A stretch of DNA of 64,000 nt. It comes from Amblyomma americanum. Its lineage: Eukaryota; Arthropoda; Arachnida; Ixodida; Ixodidae. Under the pieces are notes generated by a model that had not been told where the DNA came from, did not search any database, and worked only from the letters and a program-made list of their open reading frames with translations. Location of the stretch: contig NC_135505.1 in assembly GCF_052857255.1 (NCBI RefSeq), positions 56,911,368-56,975,367 of the forward strand. Reading direction: 5' to 3'. The position numbers were made by a program, and so were the translations under genes. Shown one piece after another: positions 33,421-43,199 of this stretch; positions within the stretch are counted from its first letter, which is position 1, and every line of letters starts with the position of its first letter.

Positions 33421-34144
33421 TAACGCTTAAAAATAACCGTCTTTGATTACTCTGCTCACAGGGATCCAATACAGAGTGCTAACATTGTTTGCGATCTAGA
33501 AGCATATATTAACACTGAAATCATATTTGATGCCCATGGTAAAAATTGAACGAGCTCAAGTTTGCGAATTTTGAGCACATTCACGCTCTTCAGTAAAAGC
33601 AATTTAAGTCCGAAGAAGTCCAGTAGGCAAATAAATAAATAACTAGGTGAAAAAACACAATCGCTTCCATGTACGTACAGTCTCGCCGTAAGAGCATGGC
33701 GTTGCTTGTCTTATGCAGCTGTTTATGACCACTCATCACTCTGCATTGGGCGGCAGGAACAGAGATGTTCGCAGTCGGCAAACAGTTGGCACCACTGACA
33801 AGTTGAACTGGTGTACTATGAAGAATGGTAGCCTACACATTCTTCCGACCGCCCGCGTCAGCCGTCGCTATGGGCTTGACATTTATTTCCTGCTAATGGA
33901 AGAGTAAAATGCTAAATGGCGCGTGACGACATGGGCAGCGAACATTTTCCCGCTTTTGTGTTTGCTGCTCATTGCCGTTTCCGTGGTTCAAAATTAATAC
34001 ATGCATATGACTAGGACAAAACAGGCAGCATCTAGGATGCTTTTGGATACACTATCTGTAAAATGCTTTTTTATTCATTGGCAGAAACCTCGGTGGCCAA
34101 GTTTTAAGACCATATTCCCACCCAAGTTTAAAGCTCAGGAGCTT
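33421..34144. other. No gene seen
   Basis: AT-rich sequence without a recognised feature. Confidence 0.5.
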
Positions 34145-34194
34145 ATGCGCATAATAATAATAATATTCAAACCGATCAAAAATAATGATAGAAT

Positions 34195-34236
34195 GACGTT
34201 TCAGCTCCAACACGGGAGCCTTGTCTACAATGAGGC
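34195..34236 (-). ncRNA. Possible eroded hammerhead ribozyme of the Penelope-like element
   Basis: On the minus strand GGCTCC and GGAGCT pair around the loop CGTGTT, followed directly by GAAACGTC. That is the helix II plus GAAA arrangement of a hammerhead core. The preceding CUGANGA strand should lie at about 34223-34230 but reads GTAGACAAG, so it is degenerate. Hammerhead motifs are known in the LTR-like flanks of Penelope-like elements. If it is one, it is inactive here. Confidence 0.35.
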
Positions 34237-34256
34237 AGATATTGTGGCGGTGCTTC

Positions 34257-34577
34257 TTATATACGGCGTGTGTACGATCCCAAGCATCTTGCGTAGATAG
34301 GAGGAAAATGCCCGTTACTGCAATTGATAGTATGCGCTGCGATTCGAATAATCAGCGACTCAAGATAGAGCCGTGATTTCTTCAATTTATCTTTGGCGAC
34401 CACACGTGCCTCTGTCCCGTTGATATTCTGGCTGGCAGATAACGAGTGTTTGGCAAGCGCATTTTCTTCTGCGTGTCGGCTTTTAGCATTCTTCATAAGT
34501 TCGAGTAATCTGCGGTCATAATCTCTTGTTTCACCGATGTATACTGATGGGCAGTCGGCATATGAAATCTTAAACAC
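34257..34577 (-). pseudogene. Penelope-like GIY-YIG endonuclease remnant
   Basis: The 107-codon open frame reads FKISYADCPSVYIGETRDYD, then an RRLLELMKNAKSRH stretch, ALAKHSLSASQNI, ESLIIRIAAHTINCSNG and FPPIYARCL. This follows the GIY-YIG nuclease pattern of Penelope-like retroelements: Y-IGET, a basic helix with a conserved arginine, ALAxH, a conserved glutamate in LES, and an asparagine-glycine near the end. The first motif reads VYIGE, so its GIY half is diverged. The nuclease nicks the target for reverse transcription. The frame is open across this domain, but upstream RT sequence is not recognisable. Confidence 0.8.
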
Positions 34578-34610
34578 AACACCTGAGAATTTTTCTCATG
34601 CATTCATTAC

Positions 34611-35086
34611 ATTCCGTTACTATTTTCCAACGTCATTCCTTCATTATTTTGGTCAGTGCGACATACTAGTGTCATGTACCAAACCTACCAGACAGGATTC
34701 TTTAAGATCCGTGACTACAAACCTATTCACAGTGCGGCAGCGGCCGGAACGGCAACGCATTCGGCAGAATGATGTCAGAGTTGCGCACCGTCCTTTCAAT
34801 AGGCTGAAGTGTGCTATACGGCCCACAAACGAATTGCGGAGTTCACAGTGGGTCTCTTTTTGTGCTAGCGTCGTGTTTTCTGATGGCATATATATATATC
34901 TAGTCATTGGGAGCCCTACAGGAGATTCTTCTCATTAGAATCCTTTCAGCATTCTCACTATGTGCAAGCAGAACCTCCTTGTGGGCATGGCAGAGGAATT
35001 TGCAGGTCTCTTGGCACGTGGAAATACTGGAAATGTGGCCTGTGCTCCTATGCCGTCGTGCCCATCTGTGTTGGAGGTCCCGCCAT
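34611..35086. other. No gene seen
   Basis: Mixed sequence without a recognised gene. Possibly remnants of the Penelope-like element upstream of its nuclease. Confidence 0.4.
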
Positions 35087-35195
35087 AAAACAGCGCGCTT
35101 TCAGGGGACAAAGAAAGAAGACACGAAAAAACACAGTGGTGACTAAAATCTACAGGTGTCTTTTTTCTTTGTCCCGTGTAAGCGCGCTGTTTTTC
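35087..35195. repeat. Inverted repeat with GACAAAGAAAGAAGACAC arms
   Basis: The left arm (35087-35124) includes AAAACAGCGCGCTT and GGACAAAGAAAGAAGACAC. The right arm (about 35155-35195) has GTGTCTTTTTTCTTTGTCCC followed by AAGCGCGCTGTTTTT. The arms are about 40 bp with a few mismatches and a 30-bp spacer. From memory, the GACAAAGAAAGAAGACAC word is common near tick Penelope-like repeats. Confidence 0.7.
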
Positions 35196-35199
35196 GGTG

Positions 35200-36203
35200 A
35201 GATCATGTACAAACGGGCCCGGCAACTATCCTTAAAACTGGAGGTCCTGTACACTGTTATAGAATGGCAGACAACCATGACTTGTCTGCAATGTTGGTTT
35301 TTCCCTGGCCCTTACAGCATCACCAACCAAATACTGTAAATTGTCTATCTCACTCTCTTTGTCAACACAGGAAGTTGCTTGTGAACTACTTAACTCGCAT
35401 ATCGAACGTCGGCTACATTACGTAGGGCGTATGCATGTATTGCGCATGTATATACGTATTGCGAGATATGCATTGGGGAAGTTATCGCTCCGCTATGCTT
35501 TTAAAGTGACAATGAAAGGTCTTCCCACTGTCTTGGTGGTGCAGCCAGGGCACTTTTATTTTTCTTTCTTTTTATAAGCCGTTTTTAACATATGTTTTGA
35601 TGAAACACCTCAAGTAAGTCCGTATGCCTCTATATTAAGACGACACTTGTAATTAAATTAGTGGCCATCGGCATTGACTGCTGGCTCTGATAGCTTGGCA
35701 ATCTAATATTATGTGACAAAACTGTCTTTTATCGATGAAAGTGTTTATGTTCGCTGAAAAACTGGCATCAATTATGCCCATGCTTTAGGAGATATCACAT
35801 GCGCCTTAATTTGGTCTTCAGGCGCTAGTCCATTCGTCAGTTTAGAAACATGCGCTTTCATAGCATCACTTCTCAGTCTCGTCTTCGATGCCGACAAATG
35901 CGGACTCATTGTTCTCGTCATTATCACGGCGTCCAAACCTAACCCGTAGAGTCACAGGTGAACAAAGGAGAATCATCATTCCGCAATGCTCAAAATCCAA
36001 CGAGCCCTATTAGTAAGCACTGTAATGCATCGTCTACTAGTTTCGTCATGAGAGCCCTAGTTCAATAGTTTAGAAGTTTTGCACGGAAAAGCCTGAGCAG
36101 AGCCCTCGGGGTTCTTCAATGTGCTGGGAATGATCTATTTCTGCCAGAATCGCAGCCGCCATCTCTCCGTCTTGTGCATTTCATAAGGCGAATAAAAAGC
36201 AAC
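35200..36203. other. No gene seen
   Basis: AT-rich sequence without a recognised repeat or frame. Confidence 0.5.
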
Positions 36204-36557
36204 ATGGCCGCCAAGGAGAGAAGTAAACGACGACCTCATGTCCTGCGTCTCAAAAAAGGTGTACATCACGGGCTTACGTGGTACTAAACACTCTTAGCGC
36301 ACTAGATTTTGTTTTTCCGAGATGACGTCAAAGGTCTTAACAGCCTTGGCCATTTAAGAGCCTCGACTCCACCTGGACCGTTCTTCTCGTTTCGCCGTAC
36401 GCGTAGTGCCTCTGTGGCGGAAACTGCTTCGTTGTTGATCGAGGATATTGAAGAACAATTTGAATATTCTCTGAAAGTTTCTATGGATTGTTCAGACGAT
36501 ATGATTAGTATAGATAGTGCTGCGGCGTTTCACATCCCATCCTTCACTCCCAGCTGA
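36204..36557 (+). CDS. Candidate host coding segment(s), unassigned
   Basis: Two stretches look more like real coding sequence than the surrounding repeats. At 36204 an ATG in strong context (AACATGGCCGCC) opens a 27-codon basic peptide starting MAAKERSKRRPHVLRLKK. At about 36325-36557 a frame of roughly 78 codons reads RDDVKGLNSLGHLRAS, then a FRRTRSASVAETASLL stretch and an acidic region, and ends at TGA with HIPSFTPS. A pyrimidine run ending in AG (TTTTGTTTTTCCGAG, to 36323) would serve as a splice acceptor. The two are in different frames and could be joined only by splicing. No domain was recognised and no poly(A) signal was seen close by. It could be a host exon, an exon of a processed gene, or chance. 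Confidence 0.22.
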
Positions 36558-36774
36558 TGAGCCCAGCTTATATGTGATCTGTTCGCCACAACGGCTGCGG
36601 GGTTGCCATTTGGTCGACCTTATGAAAAGTTAAGCCTTCTTCTACTCGGCCTGCCAGAAAAGCCTTCAAGTTTATAAGCGATTCTTTAAAGATACGGTAG
36701 TAGGCAGTTTAAAATTTGTTATAAACCCATTTGTTTGGATCGTAAAGCTGGAAAAGCAAAAAGAGGGGCAGCTG

Positions 36775-36900
36775 ACCACATTGTGTGAGAGGGTTTGTTT
36801 GCCATCGCACAGCACACGGGTGTCTTTTGTAGTTCAACTCCACCGAAAGGCTGCTGCTGCGGCCGGATTCGAACCCGTGAACTCCGACTCAGTAGATGAG
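36775..36900 (-). mobile_element. Ruka-like SINE fragment
   Basis: Contains GCCATCGCACAGCACACGGG, then TCCACCGAAAGG, and GGATTCGAACCCG, the complement of the B box, followed by GTGAACTCCGACTCAGTAG. The head is cut before the A box and the tail is missing. Confidence 0.7.
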
Positions 36901-37960
36901 CGCTGATTTTTGTTATTCAAGGGAGGACCTTTTTAAAGGACAGTTAGAGCAGAAAATTAGTTTTAAAACTTTTGTTTACCTGCATATCAGTGGGCAACAC
37001 AGTCAGATGTAAACGCGCCTGGCAAAAGCAGTGCCTAGGCAAAATTAGAAACCAACCATTTTTCTATAACTTACATCGCAGGCCTCTCAAACAACTTTCG
37101 GTTTTTATCAAGTTTGGTTCGTGTGATTTCTCAGTGCTCCGAGGTTCCTATTTATATCGCCGCTTGACGAAAAAAAAAGTGCGGCTGCGCGTCCTTTCAT
37201 GCCGGGATACCCGCTACAAACGCATTGTCAATTTGCACATAAGCAATAATAGTGCAAAGAGATGCCAGTTATTCATTTCATTTTCAAACATTCAACAACG
37301 ACTCCTGCATTCAAGCCCCTTTAAAGCTACAGCGCTAATGTAGCCGCTTTATTGCAATGAAAGCATGAATCGGCCCGGAACTGCTAAGGTTATGCATTGT
37401 GATGGATAGTTATATACAGATATACTTTCAGGTGCACAGATTGTAGAAAATTTTTCCATACACTCTGTGCTAGCATTTGCGCCGGTGCTTCCACCTTTCG
37501 CACGTAGTTCGCAGGTGTCATACCACTCTGAAAAAAAAAAGACCTGTAACCTTATGTTATTACGTCGGGCGATTAATTTCTTGTGCAACTGCGAGCTCTA
37601 TTTCACTTCCAATGCCAACCATGCTGTCTGTTGCAGCGAGTAAAATATTTCTTACGCAGAAATTGCGAAATATGGAAGCCGCCACGCCTGACATAATATT
37701 TTATCGCACAAGTGAGCTTTGCTTTTAGTCGAAAAATAAAAGTCATTGAGGGTGAATTAAAAAGTATTCTCTTCGCGAGGCACTTACATCGGGTTACTAA
37801 ATAGGCTTTGGTCACGCTGCATACATGCACCTGACCGCCTTAAAGCTTTCCTCTCGCGCCCTAAATCAGGCAGTCATAGCCGATTGGGTGACCAATTTCT
37901 CCTCTTAAAGTGCCCTTTCTCTTAAAGCGCCCCTGATAAGACGCGTGTCGAAAATGTGGT
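36901..37960. other. No gene seen
   Basis: AT-rich. The longest frame is 123 codons (36972-37343 plus) with no motif. Confidence 0.5.
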
Positions 37961-38109
37961 CTAGCACAATTAAGGCGTCCACTGCCCCAGGGAAACAGTC
38001 ATGCCCCTTCCTTTCCTCAATACCATCGTAGTCTATAGCGTTGTCAACGCGAAAGTCAATGAACACAAGGAACGCTGACGGCCTATAGCTTCAGTGCCGC
38101 GTTTTTTCT
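37961..38109. repeat. Dispersed repeat family B, left half split by Gypsy-3
   Basis: The CACTGCCCCAGGGAAACAGT, GTTGTCAACG and GCCTATAGCTTCAGTGCCGCG words match the repeats at 53580-53760 and 54250-54420. The family resumes at 41561 after the LTR element. Confidence 0.6.
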
Positions 38110-38301
38110 TGTAACAGACTGACGCGTGAGTCACAATGCACAGAATCAAAAAGCGCTTTATTCCAAGAACACGACTGCTTAAATAGCTGCGGCGGTGGCC
38201 CGTTATCAGCACAACCGGTGATAGCAACACAGGCACAGAACTGGCGCATGCTCTCTTGTGGCACACCTACGTCACAGTGCGTGACTACACAATCTACCAC
38301 A
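38110..38301 (-). repeat. 3' LTR of Gypsy-3
   Basis: TG...CA termini; on the minus strand it starts TGTGGTAG and ends GTTACA. It contains a TATTTAA box (complement at 38179-38185) and an AATAAA signal (complement at 38157-38162), so promoter and poly(A) signal are about 20 bases apart. Confidence 0.9.
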
Positions 38302-38312
38302 TCCCTTCCCCC
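38302..38312 (-). promoter_or_regulatory. Gypsy-3 polypurine tract
   Basis: On the minus strand GGGGGAAGGGA sits between the integrase stop codon (38313-38315) and the 3' LTR. It is the expected plus-strand primer and is uninterrupted. Confidence 0.85.
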
Positions 38313-39650
38313 TTAGTCATCGATGCCGTAACGTCGCACTGGGTTACGTTGGCGAGTGGAACGCCGGAGCGGCTGAGACGTCTCGGGCTCCGGAGGTCCC
38401 AGTGCGCGGCTTGACATAGACGGCAGAGCGAACGAGGGACAGGTTTGCTGGTCTGTTGTCCGGGGATCAGAGCGCCATGCTCTGGGAACGTGGTTGCGGT
38501 GGCGTCGGTGCACAGCTCCGTCTGCCGTACTCAGCTCGTACATGACGTGGCCTATCGGTCGCGACACGCGTGCAAACAACCACTTGGGCCCTGGCCGGAA
38601 GTTCCGCGCGTACACGGCGTCACCAGACTGGAAACCTCGTGGTGGCGGCTGCCGAAGGCAGCTTGCGTCACTCTCATCCGGGCGAAGGCTGGATAGGGCG
38701 GTCCTGAACTTCCGGCCCAGCATGACTTCGGCTGGAGATTTCCCGGTCTCGGCGTGCGGCGTAGAGTGCTGTTTGAATAGAAATCGTGCAACCTTGCATA
38801 ATACGGTGCCCTGTCTCTGTTTCCGTAACGCACACTTCAGTTCTTGGACCATCCGCTCCGCCCTTCCGTTGCTCGCCGGGTGGTACGGCGCCGCATACAT
38901 ATAGCGTATACCATTCAGTTTCAGGAAAGCCTGAGTTTCTCTGCTTGCAAAAGCGGTGCCATTATCCGACACAACCAAGTCGGGCAAACCATGTGTTGCA
39001 AACATTTTGCGAAAGTTTTCAATTACTGCAGATGACTGGAGAGACGGCATCACTTCAATTTCGGCCCAGTTTGACAGGGCGTCTACAACCACCAAAAAAA
39101 AACACGCCCTGGACGGGTCCTGCGAAATCCACGTGTATTCTACTCCACGGTCGTTCAGGCTTAGTCCAGAAATGCGTTGGTGTCCTTGGTTCACTCTGCC
39201 TGTTTTCCTGGCATGGCGTGCAGTGCCTCACAAACTCGACGATCTTTTCGTCCATCTTCGGCCACCACACGTACGACCTAGCGATTGCCTTCATGGCCGT
39301 CACTCCTGGATGGTTAGCATGCATAAGGCTTAGAACTTGCTTCTGCAGTGCCTCTGGAATAACTACGCGGCTCCCCCAGAGTACACAGTCATGATGTACG
39401 GACAACTCGTTTTGTCTTACCCAATATGCAGAATACTTCAGAGCTACCCGTTCTCGTGGCCAGCCCTCCAGGATCCATTGCTTCACCTGGTACAGCAGGG
39501 GATCACCCCTGGTGAAGGCTGCCACTTCCATTGCGCTCACTGGAGGGTACTCCACAGCTTCCAGAAGGAGTATGTCGCCTGGCGCCTCGGTCTATTGGCG
39601 GGTTAAGGGGCCCGGTAACCTGCTTAGGCAGTCGGCGTTTCCATGGTCCT
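38313..39650 (-). pseudogene. Gypsy-3 integrase, one frameshift
   Basis: The coding stretch starts in the last RNase H residues (ADCLSRLPGPL near 39640) and runs into integrase. The zinc domain is LSLMHANHPGVTAMKA followed by VRHCTPCQENR (HHCC). The core begins WSRIHVDFAGPVQG with the first Asp, then DLVVSDNGTAF with the second, and YHPASNGRAERMVQELK with the catalytic Glu. All three catalytic acids are present. The C-terminus has GDAVYARNFRPGPKW, a GPF-like region and a basic tail ending in RYGIDD. One frameshift, at 39094-39102, falls in a run of nine A on the plus strand. If that run is a base-calling error, the integrase would be intact. Confidence 0.88.
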
Positions 39651-40483
39651 TTGAAAAACACCAGGAGCAACGGACACGCCGAACGGCAGACGACAAACCT
39701 TGTATAGCCCCTGCACGGTGTTAATCGTGAGCAACTCTGCCGTTTCTTCATCTACCAACAGTTGCTGATAGGCCTGCGTCAGATCCAGCTTGGAAAAAAC
39801 ACGCCCCCTTCCTAACCTCGCAAAACGTTCTTTGCTTGTCGGAAGTGGGTACACATTGCTTTTGACGGCCTGGTTCACAGTGCTTCGATAATCCCCGCAT
39901 TTTCTGAGGGAGCCGTTTTTTTCCGCACCACGACGATTGGCGTTGCCCAGTCGGAATACTGAGTGGGTTGTAGAATTCCCAGCTCCACCAAGCGGTTAAG
40001 CTCTGCCACGACTTCCTCCCTCATCGCAAACGGAATGCTACGACATTTCAGGAACCTGGCTTGGGCGCCCTCCTTGAGTTCGATGTGGATGCGGGGTAGG
40101 GCAGCCCCTGGAAACGTGTCACCGAACACCTCTGGAAACCATTCCAAAATGCCTTCTGCTCTGGCGTGGACGCTATAAAGGCCAGCTATGCTGATTTCCA
40201 GTGGCTGGAACCAATCCCGGCCTAGAAGAGTGTTTCCCTCTTTTTTCACTACAAGTAGTGGCAACTTAAATTCTCTGCCTTTGAACTTCACGGGCACGGA
40301 CGCTTTTCCCAGCACGTCGAGACCTTCCTTCGTCCAGGTAACGAGTTGCGTGTTGCAATCTTCCAGCTTGATCTGTTTCGCCACTTGCAGCTTTTGAAAT
40401 TTGTTCACACTAATAATAGACCTGGCAGCTCCAGAATCTACTTCCATAGGCACGCTTTCCTTCCCAATCTCTACAGCGATGAC
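39651..40483 (-). pseudogene. Gypsy-3 protease and partial RT, deleted after the palm start
   Basis: Protease has the active site MEVDSGAARSIISV and continues through ISIAGLYSVHARAEG. RT follows, with IHIELKEGAQARFLK, a VVAELNRLVELGILQ stretch, DWATPIVVVRKK, then VFSKLDLTQAYQQLLVD with the first catalytic Asp, and LPFGVSVAPGVFQRTM. The sequence then jumps at about 39650 to the end of RNase H. The YVDD box, thumb and most of RNase H, perhaps 270 residues, are missing. One frameshift lies at a run of seven T on the plus strand (about 39916-39922). Reverse transcription could not be performed by this copy. Confidence 0.88.
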
Positions 40484-41318
40484 CTAATTTGGCGTCCCAC
40501 TTTTTACTTGGCTGATACTGAACGACTCGTCGTACTCGCTCTTCGCAGCATGTTCCATATCATCCAGCCGCATTTCCACTTCTGCTTGCTTTTTTCGGCA
40601 TGCTTTTGATAAGTGTCCCTTTCCACCGCAGCTGAAGCACACAGAATCTTTGTATCTGCACCGCCATCCTGAATGGGCTGCCAAACAGCGAAAACAACGC
40701 CGCTGTCCTTCTGGTTTCTTCATGCTCGCCACCCTTCCTACTTCCGCCGTCAACTCCTGCTGGAACTCGGGTTCTTGTGCATTGCTCCTCATTGCTTTTT
40801 GCTGCTTGGCAGTCGTTTCCGCCGTTACAGCTAACTCGTATGCCGTCTCAAACGTCAGATCCTTTTCCGCCAACAAACGCTGTTGAACCACACTGTCCGA
40901 AATTCCAAAAACCAGACGGTCACGCAACATTTCCTCTAACGGAATTTTTGTACCGCCAAATCCGCAGTTCTCGGATAACTTGCGCAAAGCAGTGACAGTC
41001 AGCCACGCCCTCTCCGTCTTGTTGGTCGCACTTCGAAAAGACGTACCTCGAGTATAGTTCAGATGGCTTCGGGTTGATATGCTTCTTCACTGCGTCGACG
41101 ATGAATTGATAGCCCACGTTGGGTGGCCGCGAAGGCTTGACGAGGGTTGCTATGAGGGAGTACGTCTCTGGCCCACAGCAACTGAGCAACGCAGCTCGTT
41201 TGTCGTCATCCGTTGTGAGCTTGTTAGCTGCGCACGATAACTCAATGCGCTCGACATAATCTACCCACGATGAATTTTCACTGAGGTCGAACTCTCGAAT
41301 GCGACTGCCGAAAGCCAT
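40484..41318 (-). pseudogene. Gypsy-3 gag, one frameshift, TAG at its end
   Basis: The likely start is the ATG at 41318 (MAFGSRIREFDLSENSSW). The N-terminal gag domain continues with YVERIELSCAANKLT and ALLSCCGPETYSLIATLVKP, as in small-LTR gypsy gags. The frame shifts at about 40995. The second half has LVFGISDSVVQQRLLAEKDL and a CCHC knuckle CFSCGGKGHLSKAC, preceded by a second cysteine cluster (RCFRCLAAHSGWRC). It ends at a TAG (complement at 40484-40486), and the protease continues in the same frame directly after that codon. Gag forms the particle and binds RNA. Confidence 0.85.
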
Positions 41319-41357
41319 GTCGCCGACCAACAGGCCCTTGCACGGGTTCGACCGTGC

Positions 41358-41368
41358 CTCGTCGCCAC
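41358..41368 (-). promoter_or_regulatory. Gypsy-3 primer binding site
   Basis: On the minus strand TGGCGACGAGG starts at 41368, directly inside the 5' LTR. It has the usual TGG start for a tRNA primer site. Confidence 0.7.
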
Positions 41369-41560
41369 TGTAACAGACTGACGCGTGAGTCACAATGCAC
41401 AGAATCAAAAAGCGCTTTATTCCAAGAACACGACTGCTTAAATAGCTGCGGCGGTGGCCCGTTATCAGCACAACCGGTGACAGCAACACAGGCACAGAAC
41501 TGGCGCATGCTCTCTTGTGGCACACCTACGTCACAGTGCGTGACTGCACAATCTACCACA
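41369..41560 (-). repeat. 5' LTR of Gypsy-3
   Basis: Aligns base for base with 38110-38301 except for two substitutions (GATAGC versus GACAGC, GACTACAC versus GACTGCAC). Confidence 0.9.
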
Positions 41561-41690
41561 CTTCTACAACATTGTGAATGCCAACGCATGCAGCATACAC
41601 CTGCCACTACTTCCATGTAGCATGAAGTGCGACTGAGGTGTCCATTGTCCCAGCTGGGCAGTATTTGCGCCTTTCCTTCGGTTTCGATGA
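41561..41690. repeat. Dispersed repeat family B, right half
   Basis: Continues the interrupted repeat with CTACAACATTGTGAATGCCA, which corresponds to CTACACCGTTGAGGATGCCA in the tandem units at 53735 and 54400. Confidence 0.6.
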
Positions 41691-41699
41691 AATATCAAG

Positions 41700-41890
41700 A
41701 TTTTTTAAAAATTGGTTTCGAAGAAAGAAAATGGCGCAGTAACTGTCTCACATGAATCTCTGGACACCCGAACCGCGGCGTAAGGAGTGCGACCTCTGGC
41801 TGACTTCAAGGTCAAAACCGCAAGCACCTCGAAATCTTTACGAGGTTAGCGTAATGAAGCTTTCGCTTCAAAACCAAGCGAGCAGCTTCA
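41700..41890 (-). mobile_element. Ruka-like SINE tail plus associated repeat
   Basis: 41708-41786 carries TTGGTTTCGAAGAAAG, TGGCGCAGTAACTGTCTCAC and GGACACCCGAACCGCGGCGT. It runs into a repeat containing GCTTTCGCTTCAAAACC at about 41863-41880. That motif is the uninterrupted version of the site occupied by LINEs at 44496 and 54568. Confidence 0.65.
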
Positions 41891-42295
41891 CTACGCTAGG
41901 CGAAGCAGTCATCGCCTTGACAGGAGAATTACCTCGAACTACATTCAGCCAAACCACGTTTATTCCTTACTTACCGCGCCGTTCGGGTGTCTACCGATAT
42001 ATGGAGAGACAGTTACTTTGGCATTTCTTTTCCCCGCATACCAAATTTAAATTTTTTCGACTTTCCTTTCCTTAGGAAGGAAATTGCTTGAACATTTCTT
42101 TCCATTAGAAAAGACGTTTCTCCGCGCCCCCGGTACGCAGACCTGGGAAATGGGGAGTTGCGTGCCCGCGGTTAGAGGCTGGCTGACAGTCATTGACTGG
42201 TAGCGGCCTCCTCCGCCAGATGGAAGAAAATTGAACATTGGTTTTGAAACAACCATTTTTTAATTTTCCGCTTTTTCCTTGCTTTCGAAGAACAA

Positions 42296-42520
42296 TGGAT
42301 TGGTTTTGAGGAAAGTAAGATATCGGCGGACCCCTCAGCCGGACCATAAGGGAAGAGATAAAAGAGGGACTAAGAGAACAAAGGAAGGAAGAGGTGCCGC
42401 AGTGGAGGCGTCTGGAATAATTTCAACCACCTGTTGATCTTTAACGTGCACTGACATCGCCCAGCCCACGGGCGCCTTAGCGTTTCGTCTCCACCGAAAC
42501 GCTGCGGCCGCGGTCGGGTC
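42296..42520 (-). mobile_element. Ruka-like SINE, head-truncated
   Basis: Carries TTGGTTTTGAGGAAAGTAAG, AGGTGCCGCAGTGGAGGCG, TTTAACGTGCACTGACATCG and CTCCACCGAAACGCTGC. It stops at CGGTCGGGTC, before the complement of the B box is complete. Confidence 0.75.
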
Positions 42521-42929
42521 ATGAATTTGAGGAAAGGAAGGCGCATAACTGGTCCCTGGGAGAGTGGACACCTCAATCGCGATTTTATGTACGTGGTGGT
42601 AATGGGAGAAAACGGAGGAAAAAATTAATGTGGATTAGCTCAGTAACACGAACAATTGAGCTAGTTGGTACATCATTGAAAAACTTTAGAAAGCCCTGCG
42701 ACAGGGGACACATAGAGAAAGACACGAAGGATCAGCTCAGCTAATCCAGGATATACAAAGCGAAAGGTATCGGCATTTACTGTGCTCATTGGTCTTGGCG
42801 TTGACAATGTTCTAGACAGCGATGGCTTTGAGCAAAGGAAGGGCACATAACTGGCTGCCTGGATATGTGGACGCCTCATTCGTGCTTTGATTCGTGTTGA
42901 GAGAGAGAGAGAGATGTAGAATGAATGAA
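42521..42929. other. No gene; possible Penelope-associated repeat
   Basis: 42640-42725 contains GAGCTAGTTGGTACATCATTG and GGACACATAGAGAAAGACACG, words I associate with termini of tick Penelope-like repeats. A GA run lies at 42899-42912. Confidence 0.35.
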
Positions 42930-43095
42930 TTAGCTCTGACAGCGTTTTGGCAGGCATGTGGCACTGCAGCAATATCTAGGCCACAGCGATCATTTGGTGA
43001 TCAATCTCTCGCTATCAACCATTAACTGCATGCGACCTCCCAGGGTAGCAGGGAGTGCGCTGTGTCCATCAAGTGTGCGGAGCACAATCAAAGCA
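42930..43095. repeat. Dispersed repeat family A, copy 1
   Basis: GGTGATCAATCTCTCGCTATC, then CCTCCCAGGGTAGCAGGGAG and GCGGAGCACAATC match 45620-45730. Mutual similarity is roughly 75-80% by eye. Confidence 0.6.
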
Positions 43096-43199
43096 GGCTT
43101 TTGACACCAACGCCATGTACCTGAAAGCGAGATTGAGGTCTCCACTGAGCTACGGAGCTGATTGTGCGCCTTTCCTTTTGTGAAAATGAACGGCCTTTT

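Larger units (their letters stand above)
34145..34610 (-). mobile_element. Penelope-like element, 3' part
   Basis: A GIY-YIG nuclease remnant (34257-34577) is followed on the minus strand by about 100 bases of 3' flank containing a stem-loop and GAAAC motif. Both features fit the 3' portion of a Penelope-like retroelement. The reverse transcriptase is absent. Confidence 0.75.
38110..41560 (-). mobile_element. Ty3/gypsy element (Gypsy-3), young but internally deleted
   Basis: Two 192-bp LTRs (38110-38301 and 41369-41560) differ at only two positions by eye. On the minus strand the order is LTR, primer site, gag, protease, RT fingers and first palm part, integrase, polypurine tract, LTR. Most of the RT palm and nearly all of RNase H are gone. 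The flanks TTTCT (left) and CTTCT (right) match at four of five bases, and the surrounding repeat family B can be read continuously across the insertion. Small LTRs, a TGGCGACGAGG primer site and gag style suggest the K02A2.6-like group. Only a few frame breaks occur, two of them at homopolymers. Confidence 0.9.
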
